From an uncultured Clostridiaceae bacterium (GTDB lineage: Bacteria; Bacillota; Clostridia; TANB77; CAG-508): 46,323 bases of DNA. How positions within the stretch are numbered: position 1 is the first letter of the stretch; the number at the start of each line of letters is the position of its first letter. The stretch is from NCBI GenBank assembly GCA_946628065.1, contig CAMOWC010000010.1, positions 1-46,323 on the forward strand, read 5' to 3'. This document shows, piece after piece, positions 15,794-23,207 of the stretch. Below the pieces are notes generated by a model. It was not told the origin of the DNA, made no database searches, and saw nothing but the letters and a program-made list of their open reading frames with translations. A program made the translations under genes and the position numbers.

Positions 15794-17530
15794 TTACATC
15801 TTTAACAAGTTTTCTGTGCTTATGTCTTCTTTTGATATTGTTTTTAGCACTTTTTTGCCTTTCTTTCCTTTTGTATTTGATGCATGTTTTACTATTGATT
15901 TTTCGTAGATATTTCTTACAAAACGTGCATTACCAAAGTTTTGAGTTCCTTTATATTCATCTATTATTTCTCTAACTTTATCTTGTGCTTCTTTTGTTAC
16001 AACAAATCCAGATTTTTCCATCATTTGATTGAATATTTGGATTAGCTCATCTGGTGTGTAGTCTTCAAATTCAACTGTATAGCCTATTCTAGATACTATA
16101 CCAGAGTTTGCATTTAGGAAGTCTTGCATTTCTCTTGTATAACCCGCAAATATCACAACTAAGTCATCTCTGTAATTTTCCATTGCCTGAATTAAAGTTG
16201 CAATAGACTCCTCATTAAATGAATTTCCTTGACCTTGTCCAGAAGCTAAACTATATGCTTCGTCTACAAATAGCACTCCACCCAAAGCTTTTTGAACTAC
16301 TGCATTTGTTTTTGGTGCTGTTTGTCCAACATATTCTGCAACTAGGTCTTTGCTAGAAACTTCTATCAATTTGTTTTGTTTAATATACTTTAAGTTATAA
16401 AGCATTTCTGCCACAATCCTTGCAACCGTTGTCTTACCAGTTCCAGGATTTCCTAAAAACACCATATGTAAATTTATGTTTTTGATTTTTAAATCGTCTT
16501 TTGTTTTATTTTTCAACTCGATTAAATCTACTAAATCATGTAACATGTTTTTAACTTTATTAAGTCCAACAAGTGCATTTAATTCTTCAAATATTTCTTC
16601 CATCGTCTTCTCTTTTTCTATTTCTGGAAGTTCTTTTGTGAATAAGATTTTTTCACATAGTTTGTCCCTATATTCTGGGTATGGCAAGATATTTGCAGGA
16701 TAATTCTTTGTTATATAATCTAAAAGTTTCACTTTAAATTCATCTGTAAGTTCCATTTTTTCTTCTAGTTTATTAAGTACCTCTTGATATGTATCTTGTA
16801 CATCTGGTTCTACGCCTGTAATTTCGAAGTCGAAGAATTTTTGTAAAACTTCTTCATTTTTAGAAAATGAATCTTTTATTATATCTCTATTTTTGGCATA
16901 TAAAATTGTCAAAATATGATTTTCATTTTTTTCTAGTGTTTCGTCAAACTTGCTTATATATTTATTTTTAAAACTATCCTCTTTTTCATTGAATCCTTCA
17001 AAATTTTGAAAAATAACAATACTATTTTTGTCACCATAAATTCTTTCTAGTTGTTTAACTTCCTCAATATCATACATTGAGTAATATGCCGCTTCTCCGT
17101 TTTTTAGATATTTAAAAATGTTTGCTGAATCCAAAAGAATTTTTACAATTGAAGACATTGTTTCTTTATTATTTGAATATATTTTCAAATTAAATGAAAT
17201 ATATTGTTTTTCAATTTTTTCATTATATTTTCTCATATATTCAATAATTTTCTTTAACAAATCTTTTGATTTATCATCAACATATAAATTATCAATCTCT
17301 TCAAAAACATCTTTCATATATTGGTCTTTGTCGATTTGAGAAGCTTCTTCACTTCCCTGACTTTCCTTATCTTTATTAACAATTATCTCTGGAATTTCTT
17401 CATCTTTTAACGGCTTATATTTGCTGTCCATTTCTTCTAATTCACGAGCTATTTTTTCATTTTCTCTTGCTAATTTCTCAATTCCAAAAAAATCTTCATA
17501 AACATTTCTTAAGATATCTTTTTTATCCAT
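15794..17530 (-). CDS. AAA+ ATPase of the SpoVK/CbxX family with a long N-terminal region
   Basis: 578 residues from the ATG at 17530, with GAGGTG before it; a frame extending 39 residues upstream only translates a palindrome. The C-terminal 280 residues are a CbxX/SpoVK-type AAA+ domain: ELNALVGLNKVKNML, Walker A FLGNPGTGKTTVAR (about 345-358), EYVGQTAPKT pore-type loop, Walker B GVLFVDEAYSLA, VVIFAGYTREMQDFL, and sensor 2 text GNARFVRNIYEKS. The first 290 residues are charged and mostly helical with no family recognised; residues 1-65 are strongly coiled-coil like. CbxX proteins remodel protein partners (RuBisCO activation; SpoVK in spore maturation). Here the partner is unknown. It is the last gene of a three-gene unit. 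Confidence 0.85.
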   Translation of the reverse strand: MDKKDILRNVYEDFFGIEKLARENEKIARELEEMDSKYKPLKDEEIPEIIVNKDKESQGSEEASQIDKDQYMKDVFEEIDNLYVDDKSKDLLKKIIEYMRKYNEKIEKQYISFNLKIYSNNKETMSSIVKILLDSANIFKYLKNGEAAYYSMYDIEEVKQLERIYGDKNSIVIFQNFEGFNEKEDSFKNKYISKFDETLEKNENHILTILYAKNRDIIKDSFSKNEEVLQKFFDFEITGVEPDVQDTYQEVLNKLEEKMELTDEFKVKLLDYITKNYPANILPYPEYRDKLCEKILFTKELPEIEKEKTMEEIFEELNALVGLNKVKNMLHDLVDLIELKNKTKDDLKIKNINLHMVFLGNPGTGKTTVARIVAEMLYNLKYIKQNKLIEVSSKDLVAEYVGQTAPKTNAVVQKALGGVLFVDEAYSLASGQGQGNSFNEESIATLIQAMENYRDDLVVIFAGYTREMQDFLNANSGIVSRIGYTVEFEDYTPDELIQIFNQMMEKSGFVVTKEAQDKVREIIDEYKGTQNFGNARFVRNIYEKSIVKHASNTKGKKGKKVLKTISKEDISTENLLKM

Positions 17531-17554
17531 TTTTTCACCTCTAATTTTATTAAG

Positions 17555-17642
17555 AACGCCACTTGAACAATTTGGGGACACTTCTAAAAATGTACAAGCT
17601 TGTACATTTTTAGAAGTATCCCCAAATTGTTCAAGCAGCGTT
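17555..17642. repeat. Near-perfect 88-bp palindrome between co-oriented genes
   Basis: Centred on AAGCTT at 17596-17601. The arms 17555-17598 and 17599-17642 pair with two adjacent mismatches (17560-17561 with 17636-17637), one C/T mismatch inside and one G-T pair. Each arm holds a copy of the GTGTCC-family half (TTTTTAGAAGT.TCCCCAAA). There is no T-run on either strand, so it is not a normal terminator; in mRNA it would form a long stem between the Replic_Relax-like and AAA+ cistrons. Confidence 0.85.
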
Positions 17643-17646
17643 TCCA

Positions 17647-18588
17647 CTAGCCTTCTAAAAGTTTTAAACTTACATTTTCAACTTTATATTTGTTTGTTTT
17701 TTCATCTAATTTAAATTGCACTAAAGATTTTGATAAATCCCCTTCATTTTGACGTAAATCTGTTGTAAACAATAATGAAATTTTAGAAATTTCATTTCCA
17801 GATTTTACGATTTCTTTAAAGCATTCTGCCATGTGTTTATCATCTTCCGCAACTATTATCAATTGAGGCATTGAGCTATATCCAGAATCTCCTATTACAT
17901 AGTTTTCGTAGAAGTCTTTGTATAATTTCATTTTATCAACTAATTTTTCTTTCCAATCATCTTCTCTTCTAACTGCTTCAAAAATAAAGTCTATTGATTT
18001 TCCGCCTTTTGTAAGCTTTACGCCACCAGCTGTTGCTTTAAATTGTTTTCCAATTTGTTTTGCTTGAAGCACTGGCTTAACTTTAAAACTCTCAAATGCT
18101 TTAACTTTTGTTTTGTAAGCAATTAAAATTTGGTTACCAGCAAGTCTTTTCTTAATCATTGATACTGGTTTTGTATTATCTGATTGTTGCCATTTGCATT
18201 CGATTTCTTTTGAGTTTAATAGATATTTTCCCATTTTTTCTAAGCAATAAATTCTATAAACCCCTTTACCTTCATCAGAAGTAAAGTAATATCTTGTTAA
18301 AATTTTAGATTTTACTAAGCTATCCAATTTATTATTTAATTTATCTTGTGATTGTGGATCAAATCCTTTTAATTCTAATAATTGATAGATTTGTCTTGAT
18401 GTGATAAACTCAAATTCATTTACCAAATCTAAAATCGCAAAATGAATGTCTGTAATATGTCCAATATTAATTTTGTGAACTATTTGGTTCATTGAAACAT
18501 ATCCATCTTTCCCATCAAATGTTTTGATTTCTCCTTCTCTCATTGCAAAAGGTGAAATTTGTGCTTTAATTTCATTATCTTTAATCAT
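17647..18588 (-). CDS. Winged-helix protein resembling Replic_Relax (replication-relaxation) proteins
   Basis: 313 residues from the ATG at 18588; a GTG at 18600 lies inside the GTGGAGGA ribosome site and is rejected. Residues about 45-130 form a winged helix-turn-helix (HFAILDLVNEFEFITSRQIY, LDSLVKSKILTRYYF, YRIYCLEKMGKYLL). After a basic stretch, residues about 185-290 look like an alpha/beta domain with SIDFIFEAVRREDDW..KLVDKM and PQLIIVAEDDKHMAECF, an arrangement seen in Replic_Relax/MobC-like proteins and weakly like a PD-(D/E)XK core (D, E and K in SIDFIFEAVRREDDWKEK). DNA binding is likely, nuclease activity uncertain. It lies between an S1-domain gene and an AAA+ ATPase gene and is probably co-transcribed with both. 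Confidence 0.55.
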   Translation of the reverse strand: MIKDNEIKAQISPFAMREGEIKTFDGKDGYVSMNQIVHKINIGHITDIHFAILDLVNEFEFITSRQIYQLLELKGFDPQSQDKLNNKLDSLVKSKILTRYYFTSDEGKGVYRIYCLEKMGKYLLNSKEIECKWQQSDNTKPVSMIKKRLAGNQILIAYKTKVKAFESFKVKPVLQAKQIGKQFKATAGGVKLTKGGKSIDFIFEAVRREDDWKEKLVDKMKLYKDFYENYVIGDSGYSSMPQLIIVAEDDKHMAECFKEIVKSGNEISKISLLFTTDLRQNEGDLSKSLVQFKLDEKTNKYKVENVSLKLLEG

Positions 18589-18620
18589 AATATCCTCCAC
18601 TTCCTTTTATAAAAAAGAAA

Positions 18621-19421
18621 TTATACTACAAGTAATTTTACTTTTCGTCTTTCGTAATCAATTCGTTTTATATAAACATTGACTTCTTGCCCATATTCTA
18701 ATCCATCAACATATTCGGCCATTCCGACTAAGTTAGGCAAAAGTTCAATAAAAATACCGTTTTTATGTTTTTCTGTTTCCCTTACAATTCCTGTTGTTCT
18801 TTGCCCTACATTAAATTTATCTGCATTTTCTTCCCATGTTCCTAAAAGTTCTTTGTAAGATAAAACTATCTTACCGCTTTCTTTATCTATAGATTTTACC
18901 ATAACTTCAAGTTTTTGTCCAATACTTACTCTTTCAAAAGCTGATTTTATTCTTGCAACTGATAAATCTTCTATATGAGCAAGTCCAACAACTCCTCCGC
19001 CTATTTCAATGAACACGCCATAACTTTCAACTCTTTTTACTATTCCTGTTACAATGTCCCCAACTTTCAAATCTTTTTTTACCCAATCCAAGGCTTCGCT
19101 CTGAACTGCTTTTCTAGATAATATAGCTATTCCATTATTTCCGACATCTTTTACTTTAAATTGTACAAATTTGTTAACCTTTCCTGTGCATAGATTTGTT
19201 TTTGGTAATCCGTTTCTTTGAAGGTTTATTCCTTCGACTTCACTTCTAGGCATTACACCTTGGTAATTTCCTAGATCGATATGTAAATTAAAATCATCAT
19301 CACAATCTGTTACTATCCCTTGTAATGTTGTTTGGTTATTTATTATTTCATTTATATTGCTGTTGTCTAATGTTGAAACCACGTTGTCCCAACCCTCTGG
19401 CATAAAATTATTTTGTATCAT
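18621..19421 (-). CDS. S1 RNA-binding domain protein (three S1-like domains)
   Basis: 266 residues. The middle S1 domain is textbook: LKVGDIVTGIVKRVESYGVFIEIGGG, read in two parts, then VVGLAHIEDLS, and VMVKSIDKESGKIVLSYK (about 115-190). An N-terminal S1-like domain (about 32-105; LQGIVTDCDDDFNLHIDLG, GVMPRSEVEG) and a C-terminal one (about 200-266; VGQRTTGIVRE, GIFIELLPNLVGMAEYV) flank it. This is shorter than ribosomal protein S1 and lacks the IspH/CMK fusions seen elsewhere. Role: probably binds mRNA or the ribosome. ATG start with AGGAGA. First gene of the unit with the Replic_Relax-like protein and the SpoVK-like ATPase, behind a consensus promoter. Confidence 0.85.
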   Translation of the reverse strand: MIQNNFMPEGWDNVVSTLDNSNINEIINNQTTLQGIVTDCDDDFNLHIDLGNYQGVMPRSEVEGINLQRNGLPKTNLCTGKVNKFVQFKVKDVGNNGIAILSRKAVQSEALDWVKKDLKVGDIVTGIVKRVESYGVFIEIGGGVVGLAHIEDLSVARIKSAFERVSIGQKLEVMVKSIDKESGKIVLSYKELLGTWEENADKFNVGQRTTGIVRETEKHKNGIFIELLPNLVGMAEYVDGLEYGQEVNVYIKRIDYERRKVKLLVV

Positions 19422-19448
19422 TTGTTTCTCCTATCTTTAGTTTTTTAT

Positions 19449-19477
19449 ATTATATATTTTCTTTTTTTATTTTTCAA
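19449..19477 (-). promoter_or_regulatory. Promoter of the S1-domain gene operon
   Basis: -35 TTGAAA (19472-19477), 17-base spacer, -10 TATAAT (19449-19454), about 28 bases before the start codon's ribosome site. Confidence 0.75.
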
Positions 19478-19484
19478 GTTTTTT

Positions 19485-19660
19485 TATTATTTTATTTGCC
19501 CATTATGATAAAATATTATTTTTTATGAACGCTGTGGGGACCGACAAATTAGAAAGCCTTATAAAAAAAGTTTTCGAGAACTTTTTTATATAGGCTTTCT
19601 TATGCAGTTGGAGGAGAATAAAAAATAATATTTTATCATTATAAGCAAATAAACAAATTA
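19485..19660. repeat. Nested inverted repeat / possible structured RNA or MITE-like element
   Basis: Outer arms 19502-19526 and 19618-19642 match at 24 of 25 positions and extend with mismatches to about 19485 and 19660. Inside, a second stem of about 22 bp (19551-19572 with 19579-19600, TTCGAG loop, one bulge) sits between two unpaired GC-richer strands (19527-19550 and 19601-19617) that can partly pair (CCGAC with GTTGG). There is no T-run after it on either strand and no open frame. It fills the gap between rluB and the S1-domain gene. Confidence 0.75.
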
Positions 19661-20386
19661 TTTAATTAAATGCAAAATCTCATTGCTTTTTAAAAATCTC
19701 CAGGTTCCAATTTTCAAATCTTTTACACCAATATCTCCAATTTTTGTTCTATGCAAAGCTAGAACTTTTCTGCCAACTGCTTCGCACATTTTTCTTACTT
19801 GCCTATTTTTCCCCTCATGAATTACAATTTCTAAACGTGAGATGTCTTTTTCTGAATCTGTTTTTAGAATTTTCACTTTGGCTTCCTTTGTTTTATATGG
19901 TATTCCATCATCATCAATCACTACACCTTCACGCAAGTTTTGGACTTCTTCATTTGTTATAATTCCTTTTAAAGTGACTGTATATGTTTTTGAAATTTCA
20001 TGTTTTGGATGTGTGATTTTATAAATAAAATCTCCATCATTCGTTAGAATTAATGCCCCAGAAGTATACATATCTAACCTACCACAAGGCACAATTCTTT
20101 CTTTGACTTTTACTAAATCTAAAACTGTATCTCTACTAAATTGGTCATTTGCTGTTGTAACATATCCAATCGGTTTATTTAGCAAAATGTAAACTTTTTC
20201 TTCTCTGTTTTCCACAATTTGTCCATTATATGTGACTTTATCTACTTCTGGATTTATTTTTGTTCCTAATTCAGTTACGACTTTACCATTTACGGCAATT
20301 TTGCCAGCACTTATCAATTCTTCGCTTTTTCTTCTAGAAGCAACTCCAGCTTCTGCCAAGAACTTTTGCAATCTAACCTGTTCCAT
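19658..20386 (-). CDS. rluB: 23S rRNA pseudouridine synthase, RsuA/RluB family
   Basis: 242 residues. An N-terminal S4 domain (RLQKFLAEAGVASRRKSEEL, GKIAVNGKVV) is followed by the catalytic domain with NKPIGYVTT, the aspartate motif GRLDMYTSGALILTNDG (Asp about 103), HPKHEISKTY and the C-terminal IHEGKNRQVRKMCEAVG. The motif order is that of RsuA/RluB/RluE/RluF enzymes, which convert a single uridine to pseudouridine in rRNA. RluB is the usual assignment for Firmicutes (YpuL), but the target site cannot be read from sequence. ATG start with GAGGAG. It follows rluD in the same direction after a 63-base gap, so two pseudouridine synthases are adjacent. Confidence 0.9.
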   Translation of the reverse strand: MEQVRLQKFLAEAGVASRRKSEELISAGKIAVNGKVVTELGTKINPEVDKVTYNGQIVENREEKVYILLNKPIGYVTTANDQFSRDTVLDLVKVKERIVPCGRLDMYTSGALILTNDGDFIYKITHPKHEISKTYTVTLKGIITNEEVQNLREGVVIDDDGIPYKTKEAKVKILKTDSEKDISRLEIVIHEGKNRQVRKMCEAVGRKVLALHRTKIGDIGVKDLKIGTWRFLKSNEILHLIK

Positions 20387-20449
20387 TTTATTCTCCTCAA
20401 ATTAAATATATTTTGACTATTATGACTATATATATTTTTTGTTTTAGGT

Positions 20450-21343
20450 TTATAAATTGTCAATAATAGTTTTAAAATACTCTGGCAAAGGAGCTTCAAT
20501 TAGCATTTCTTTTTGGGTAATTGGATGTTTAAATCTTATAGATTTAGCATGAAGACATTGTCCCTCAACTCCCCATTCATTTTTTCCATTTGAATATACT
20601 CCATCACCAATAATAGGAAAACCAATTTCTGCCAAATGTACTCTAATTTGGTGAGTTCTACCAGTTTCTATTTTGACTTCTAATAAAGTGTAATTATTAT
20701 GTCTTTTTAAGACTTTAAAATGCGTTACAGCATTTTTGCCAGACTTTGTTACAGCCATCTTTTTTCTATCCTTAGTACTTCTTCCAATTGGCATATTTAT
20801 AGTTGCTTCGTTTTCTGGTATACTACCTCTTACAAGTGCAATATAAGTTTTTTCTACTTCATGATTTTTAATTTGTTCACTCAAATTTATATGAGCCTTA
20901 TCGTTTTTGGCAACAATAATAACACCAGAAGTATCTTTATCTAATCTATGAACAATACCGGGTCTGATTTCTCCCCCAATTCCTGAAAGTGAATCTTTAC
21001 AAATTGCCATTACCGCATTTACCAAAGTCCCATCAGGATTACCATTTGCAGGATGCACTACCATTCCTTTCGGTTTATTTATTACAATAATATCATTATC
21101 TTCATATAAAACATCAATAGGAATTTCTTGTGCCTCAAGCGATATTTCTTTAGCCACAACCTTTTCAATTTTAATTTCATCTCCTTTTTGCACTTTATAA
21201 GAAGATTTGGTTGGCTTACCATTTACCAATATTTTTTGTTCATCAATAAGTCTTTGAACTGCAACTCTTGAATATTCTGTATTTTCAGCTACAAATGCAT
21301 CAATTCTTTTCTTATCTTCACTTTCAACAATTATTTTTTCCAA
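20450..21343 (-). CDS. rluD: Pseudouridine synthase, RluA/RluD family
   Basis: 297 residues. S4 domain at the N-terminus (RIDAFVAENTEYSRVAVQRL), then IVINKPKGMVVHP, the family catalytic motif VHRLDKDTSGVIIVAKND (Asp about 132), KTYIALVRG, and GRTHQIRVHLAEIGFPIIGD. It isomerises uridines in large-subunit rRNA; the YlyB-like length and S4 domain favour RluD, although RluA-type substrate choice cannot be proved. The start is TTG at 21343 with GAGGG seven bases before. A GTGTCC-family hairpin lies in its leader. Confidence 0.9.
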   Translation of the reverse strand: MEKIIVESEDKKRIDAFVAENTEYSRVAVQRLIDEQKILVNGKPTKSSYKVQKGDEIKIEKVVAKEISLEAQEIPIDVLYEDNDIIVINKPKGMVVHPANGNPDGTLVNAVMAICKDSLSGIGGEIRPGIVHRLDKDTSGVIIVAKNDKAHINLSEQIKNHEVEKTYIALVRGSIPENEATINMPIGRSTKDRKKMAVTKSGKNAVTHFKVLKRHNNYTLLEVKIETGRTHQIRVHLAEIGFPIIGDGVYSNGKNEWGVEGQCLHAKSIRFKHPITQKEMLIEAPLPEYFKTIIDNL

Positions 21344-21371
21344 TTATATCCCTCAATTCTTGTTTTTCTGG

Positions 21372-21392
21372 TTTTTGGGAGTGTCCCAAAAA
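21372..21392. repeat. GTGTCC-family hairpin before rluD
   Basis: TTTTTGGGA-GTG-TCCCAAAAA, a perfect 9-bp stem with GTG loop, in the gap between the ssb-like gene and rluD. Confidence 0.7.
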
Positions 21393-21418
21393 GTCTTTTT
21401 AATTATACTAAATAATAC

Positions 21419-21450
21419 TTAAAAAATCCAGATTTTATCTGGATTTTTTA
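21419..21450 (-). terminator. Terminator after the ssb-like gene
   Basis: AAAAAATCCAGAT/ATCTGGATTTTTT with TTT loop (21421-21449), 8 bases past the stop at 21458. Confidence 0.85.
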
Positions 21451-21457
21451 TATATAT

Positions 21458-22165
21458 TTATACAGCTTCTTGTTCTTCTACTTGTTCTGAACCTTCTGCT
21501 TCATCTTTATTTTCGTTAATTACTTCTAAGCTTCCAATTGAAACTTCATATGCAACTCTTGTTTCTGAAGTTCCGTCTTCAAATTTTTTCTCGTAAGTTC
21601 TTGATTGAACTCTACCTACTATTTTAACTTGAGCACCAACATCTATTGTTTGGCAAAATCTTGCATTTCTTCCCCATGCAATACAAGGAATATAATCTGA
21701 CTTATTATAAGCTCTGTTTACAGCTAATAAGATATCTGCTATTTCTCTACCAAATGGTGTTTGACGATAAATTGGTTTTTTACATATGTAACCAATAAGA
21801 ACAACCTCGTTAGTTACAACATCTTTTTTAACCATTTCGTTTTCTTCTTCTACTTCATTTTCATTTACTTCAACAACATCTTTTGCGAATACTGTTAAAA
21901 TAAGTTTGTTCTTTTCATTAACATAGCTATTGTATGATCTAAATTGCCCTTTTACTAATAATTTTTTTCCTTCAACTAAAGTATCATCATTTATAATTCT
22001 TTCAGAAATTGTAACTGGAATTATATCTGAGTTTCCGCTTAGTCTTGGAATTTCCAAGTTAAACACATAAAACTTTTCTCCATAAATTTCATGACTTAAT
22101 TTTTTTTCTCCTGTAACTTTTCCAACTAATGTAATATAGTTGTTTTCTAAATAATTTGTTTCCAC
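21458..22165 (-). CDS. Single-stranded DNA-binding protein with two OB folds
   Basis: 235 residues. The second half (about 115-220) is a classical SSB OB fold: NEVVLIGYICKKPIYRQTPFG, IADILLAVNRAYNKSDYIPCIAWGR read in parts, GAQVKIVGRVQSRTYEK and RVAYEVSIGSLEVI. The first half (about 8-100) is a diverged OB fold of the same pattern (NYITLVGKVTGEKKLSHEIYG, KLLVKGQFRSYN). An acidic linker (about 98-112) joins them. The end is Glu-rich but lacks the hydrophobic DDDIPF-type tip used by most SSBs to bind partners. It may bind ssDNA in competence, repair or regulation rather than act as the main SSB. GTG start with GGAGG; own promoter. Confidence 0.85.
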   Translation of the reverse strand: METNYLENNYITLVGKVTGEKKLSHEIYGEKFYVFNLEIPRLSGNSDIIPVTISERIINDDTLVEGKKLLVKGQFRSYNSYVNEKNKLILTVFAKDVVEVNENEVEEENEMVKKDVVTNEVVLIGYICKKPIYRQTPFGREIADILLAVNRAYNKSDYIPCIAWGRNARFCQTIDVGAQVKIVGRVQSRTYEKKFEDGTSETRVAYEVSIGSLEVINENKDEAEGSEQVEEQEAV

Positions 22166-22234
22166 AACATTTCCTCCCTATTTTTATATTTATCAATTGT
22201 ACTTTTTTCTTTCAAGCTTATTTAATCTTTAACC

Positions 22235-22263
22235 ATTATATCACGTTTTTTTGGTTTTGTCTA
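22235..22263 (-). promoter_or_regulatory. Promoter of the ssb-like gene
   Basis: -35 TAGACA (22258-22263), 17-base spacer, -10 TATAAT (22235-22240). Confidence 0.7.
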
Positions 22264-22310
22264 CATAAAAAGTTAATTTTTTCTAATTTTTTTTAACTCA
22301 TTCAAACGTA

Positions 22311-22814
22311 CTACTGGTTTTCAGCTATCAAAGCCATAATTATATAGCAAACTAACGCTTCATATATATAATTTCTATCAGCCTTATCGATTGAAAAACT
22401 ATACTCTCCAACACCCACCAAGAATCCACTAATATCAGGAAAATTTCTTTGAACAGATATCAATAAACTTTCATTTGTAACACTTGAAAATGTTACAGTT
22501 GCTAAATGATTAAATCCAAATGTTATAATATTTGCCTTAATATTTTTCAGCGAGTCTTTGGGATATTCTATATCTGAATTAACTATTAAAAAATTTGTAC
22601 CTTTACAAACTTCTTCTATACTTTCATCGTTTTCTTTAAATCGACCTGGTATATCCAGGAAAACTACAATCTTAAATTTGATGTTTTTCAAGTTATCTAT
22701 ACTCTTATTATTAATATTTATTAAAGTTATTTCATTTTTATTCTTGTTTTTGTAAATTAGTTTTTTGACAGCTTCAAATTTCTTGTTGTCTGAAACTACA
22801 CCAATAAAAATCAT
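22311..22814 (-). CDS. Unknown protein with Mur-ligase-like text but no ATP loop
   Basis: 167 residues, not recognised with certainty. It opens with a Rossmann-like strand (MIFIGVVSDNKKFEAVKKLI), then IKFKIVVFLDIPGRF, NFLIVNSDIEYPKDSLKNIK and ANIITFGFNHLATVTFSSV. The last two resemble the middle domain of Mur ligases, where N-D text precedes a TFG/TYG strand, for example in murE of this same window. The ATP-binding GTxGKT loop and the C-terminal domain are absent, so ligase activity is unlikely. The end (YIYEALVCYIIMALIAENQ) is a hydrophobic helix. It is preceded by AAGGAG and follows the small membrane-protein gene, probably in one transcript. Confidence 0.6.
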   Translation of the reverse strand: MIFIGVVSDNKKFEAVKKLIYKNKNKNEITLININNKSIDNLKNIKFKIVVFLDIPGRFKENDESIEEVCKGTNFLIVNSDIEYPKDSLKNIKANIITFGFNHLATVTFSSVTNESLLISVQRNFPDISGFLVGVGEYSFSIDKADRNYIYEALVCYIIMALIAENQ

Positions 22815-22850
22815 TTTTTCTTTCTCCTTGTTGCACTTTACAAGTTTTTC

Positions 22851-23090
22851 CTAATATGTACTATTGTATTTTTGTATAGTATTTCCAGAATTTGCTTTAT
22901 TATTCATATTTGTAACATTATCATTTTCTTCTTTGTCATCTTCATTGGTTACTTTCACTTTTACTGACGTTGTTTCAGTATTTTCAATATTGTTTTTAGT
23001 TGTATTGCTTGCTATAAAAAACAAAAAGCATACTGTTAGTATTGAAACAACATATGCTGAAATTTTTTCTTTGTTCAAAACCAAAAACAT
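22851..23090 (-). CDS. Small single-pass membrane or secreted protein, unknown
   Basis: 79 residues. A basic start (MFLVLNKEKISAY) and a hydrophobic segment (VVSILTVCFLFFIAS, about 14-28) form a signal anchor or signal peptide. The remainder (about 30-79) is very rich in Asn, Thr, Lys, Glu and Asp and looks disordered. No family recognised. GGGGTGA lies seven bases before the ATG. It is 36 bases upstream of the Mur-ligase-like gene and probably in the same operon, divergent from the gene at 23208. Confidence 0.6.
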   Translation of the reverse strand: MFLVLNKEKISAYVVSILTVCFLFFIASNTTKNNIENTETTSVKVKVTNEDDKEENDNVTNMNNKANSGNTIQKYNSTY

Positions 23091-23207
23091 TTTGCTTCAC
23101 CCCATATTTCTCTTTTATTTATATGAAAATTTTAAATAATTATTCCATTTTTAATAATCACTAATTTGACAAATTTTTCATATTATATAATAGAAAGGAT
23201 GATATAA

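Noticed and set aside
17531-17647. 39-residue N-terminal extension of the AAA+ protein
   Set aside because: It only translates the palindrome, while the ATG at 17530 has a good GAGGTG site and begins typical protein sequence.
19502-19642. Ordinary terminator for rluB
   Set aside because: The outer stem is not followed by a T-run on the minus strand, and the two-level structure exceeds what a terminator needs; kept as a separate element.
23162-23191. Sigma-A promoter TTGACA/TATAAT before the gene at 23208
   Set aside because: The spacer is only 14 bases and the start of transcription would fall within the ribosome site.
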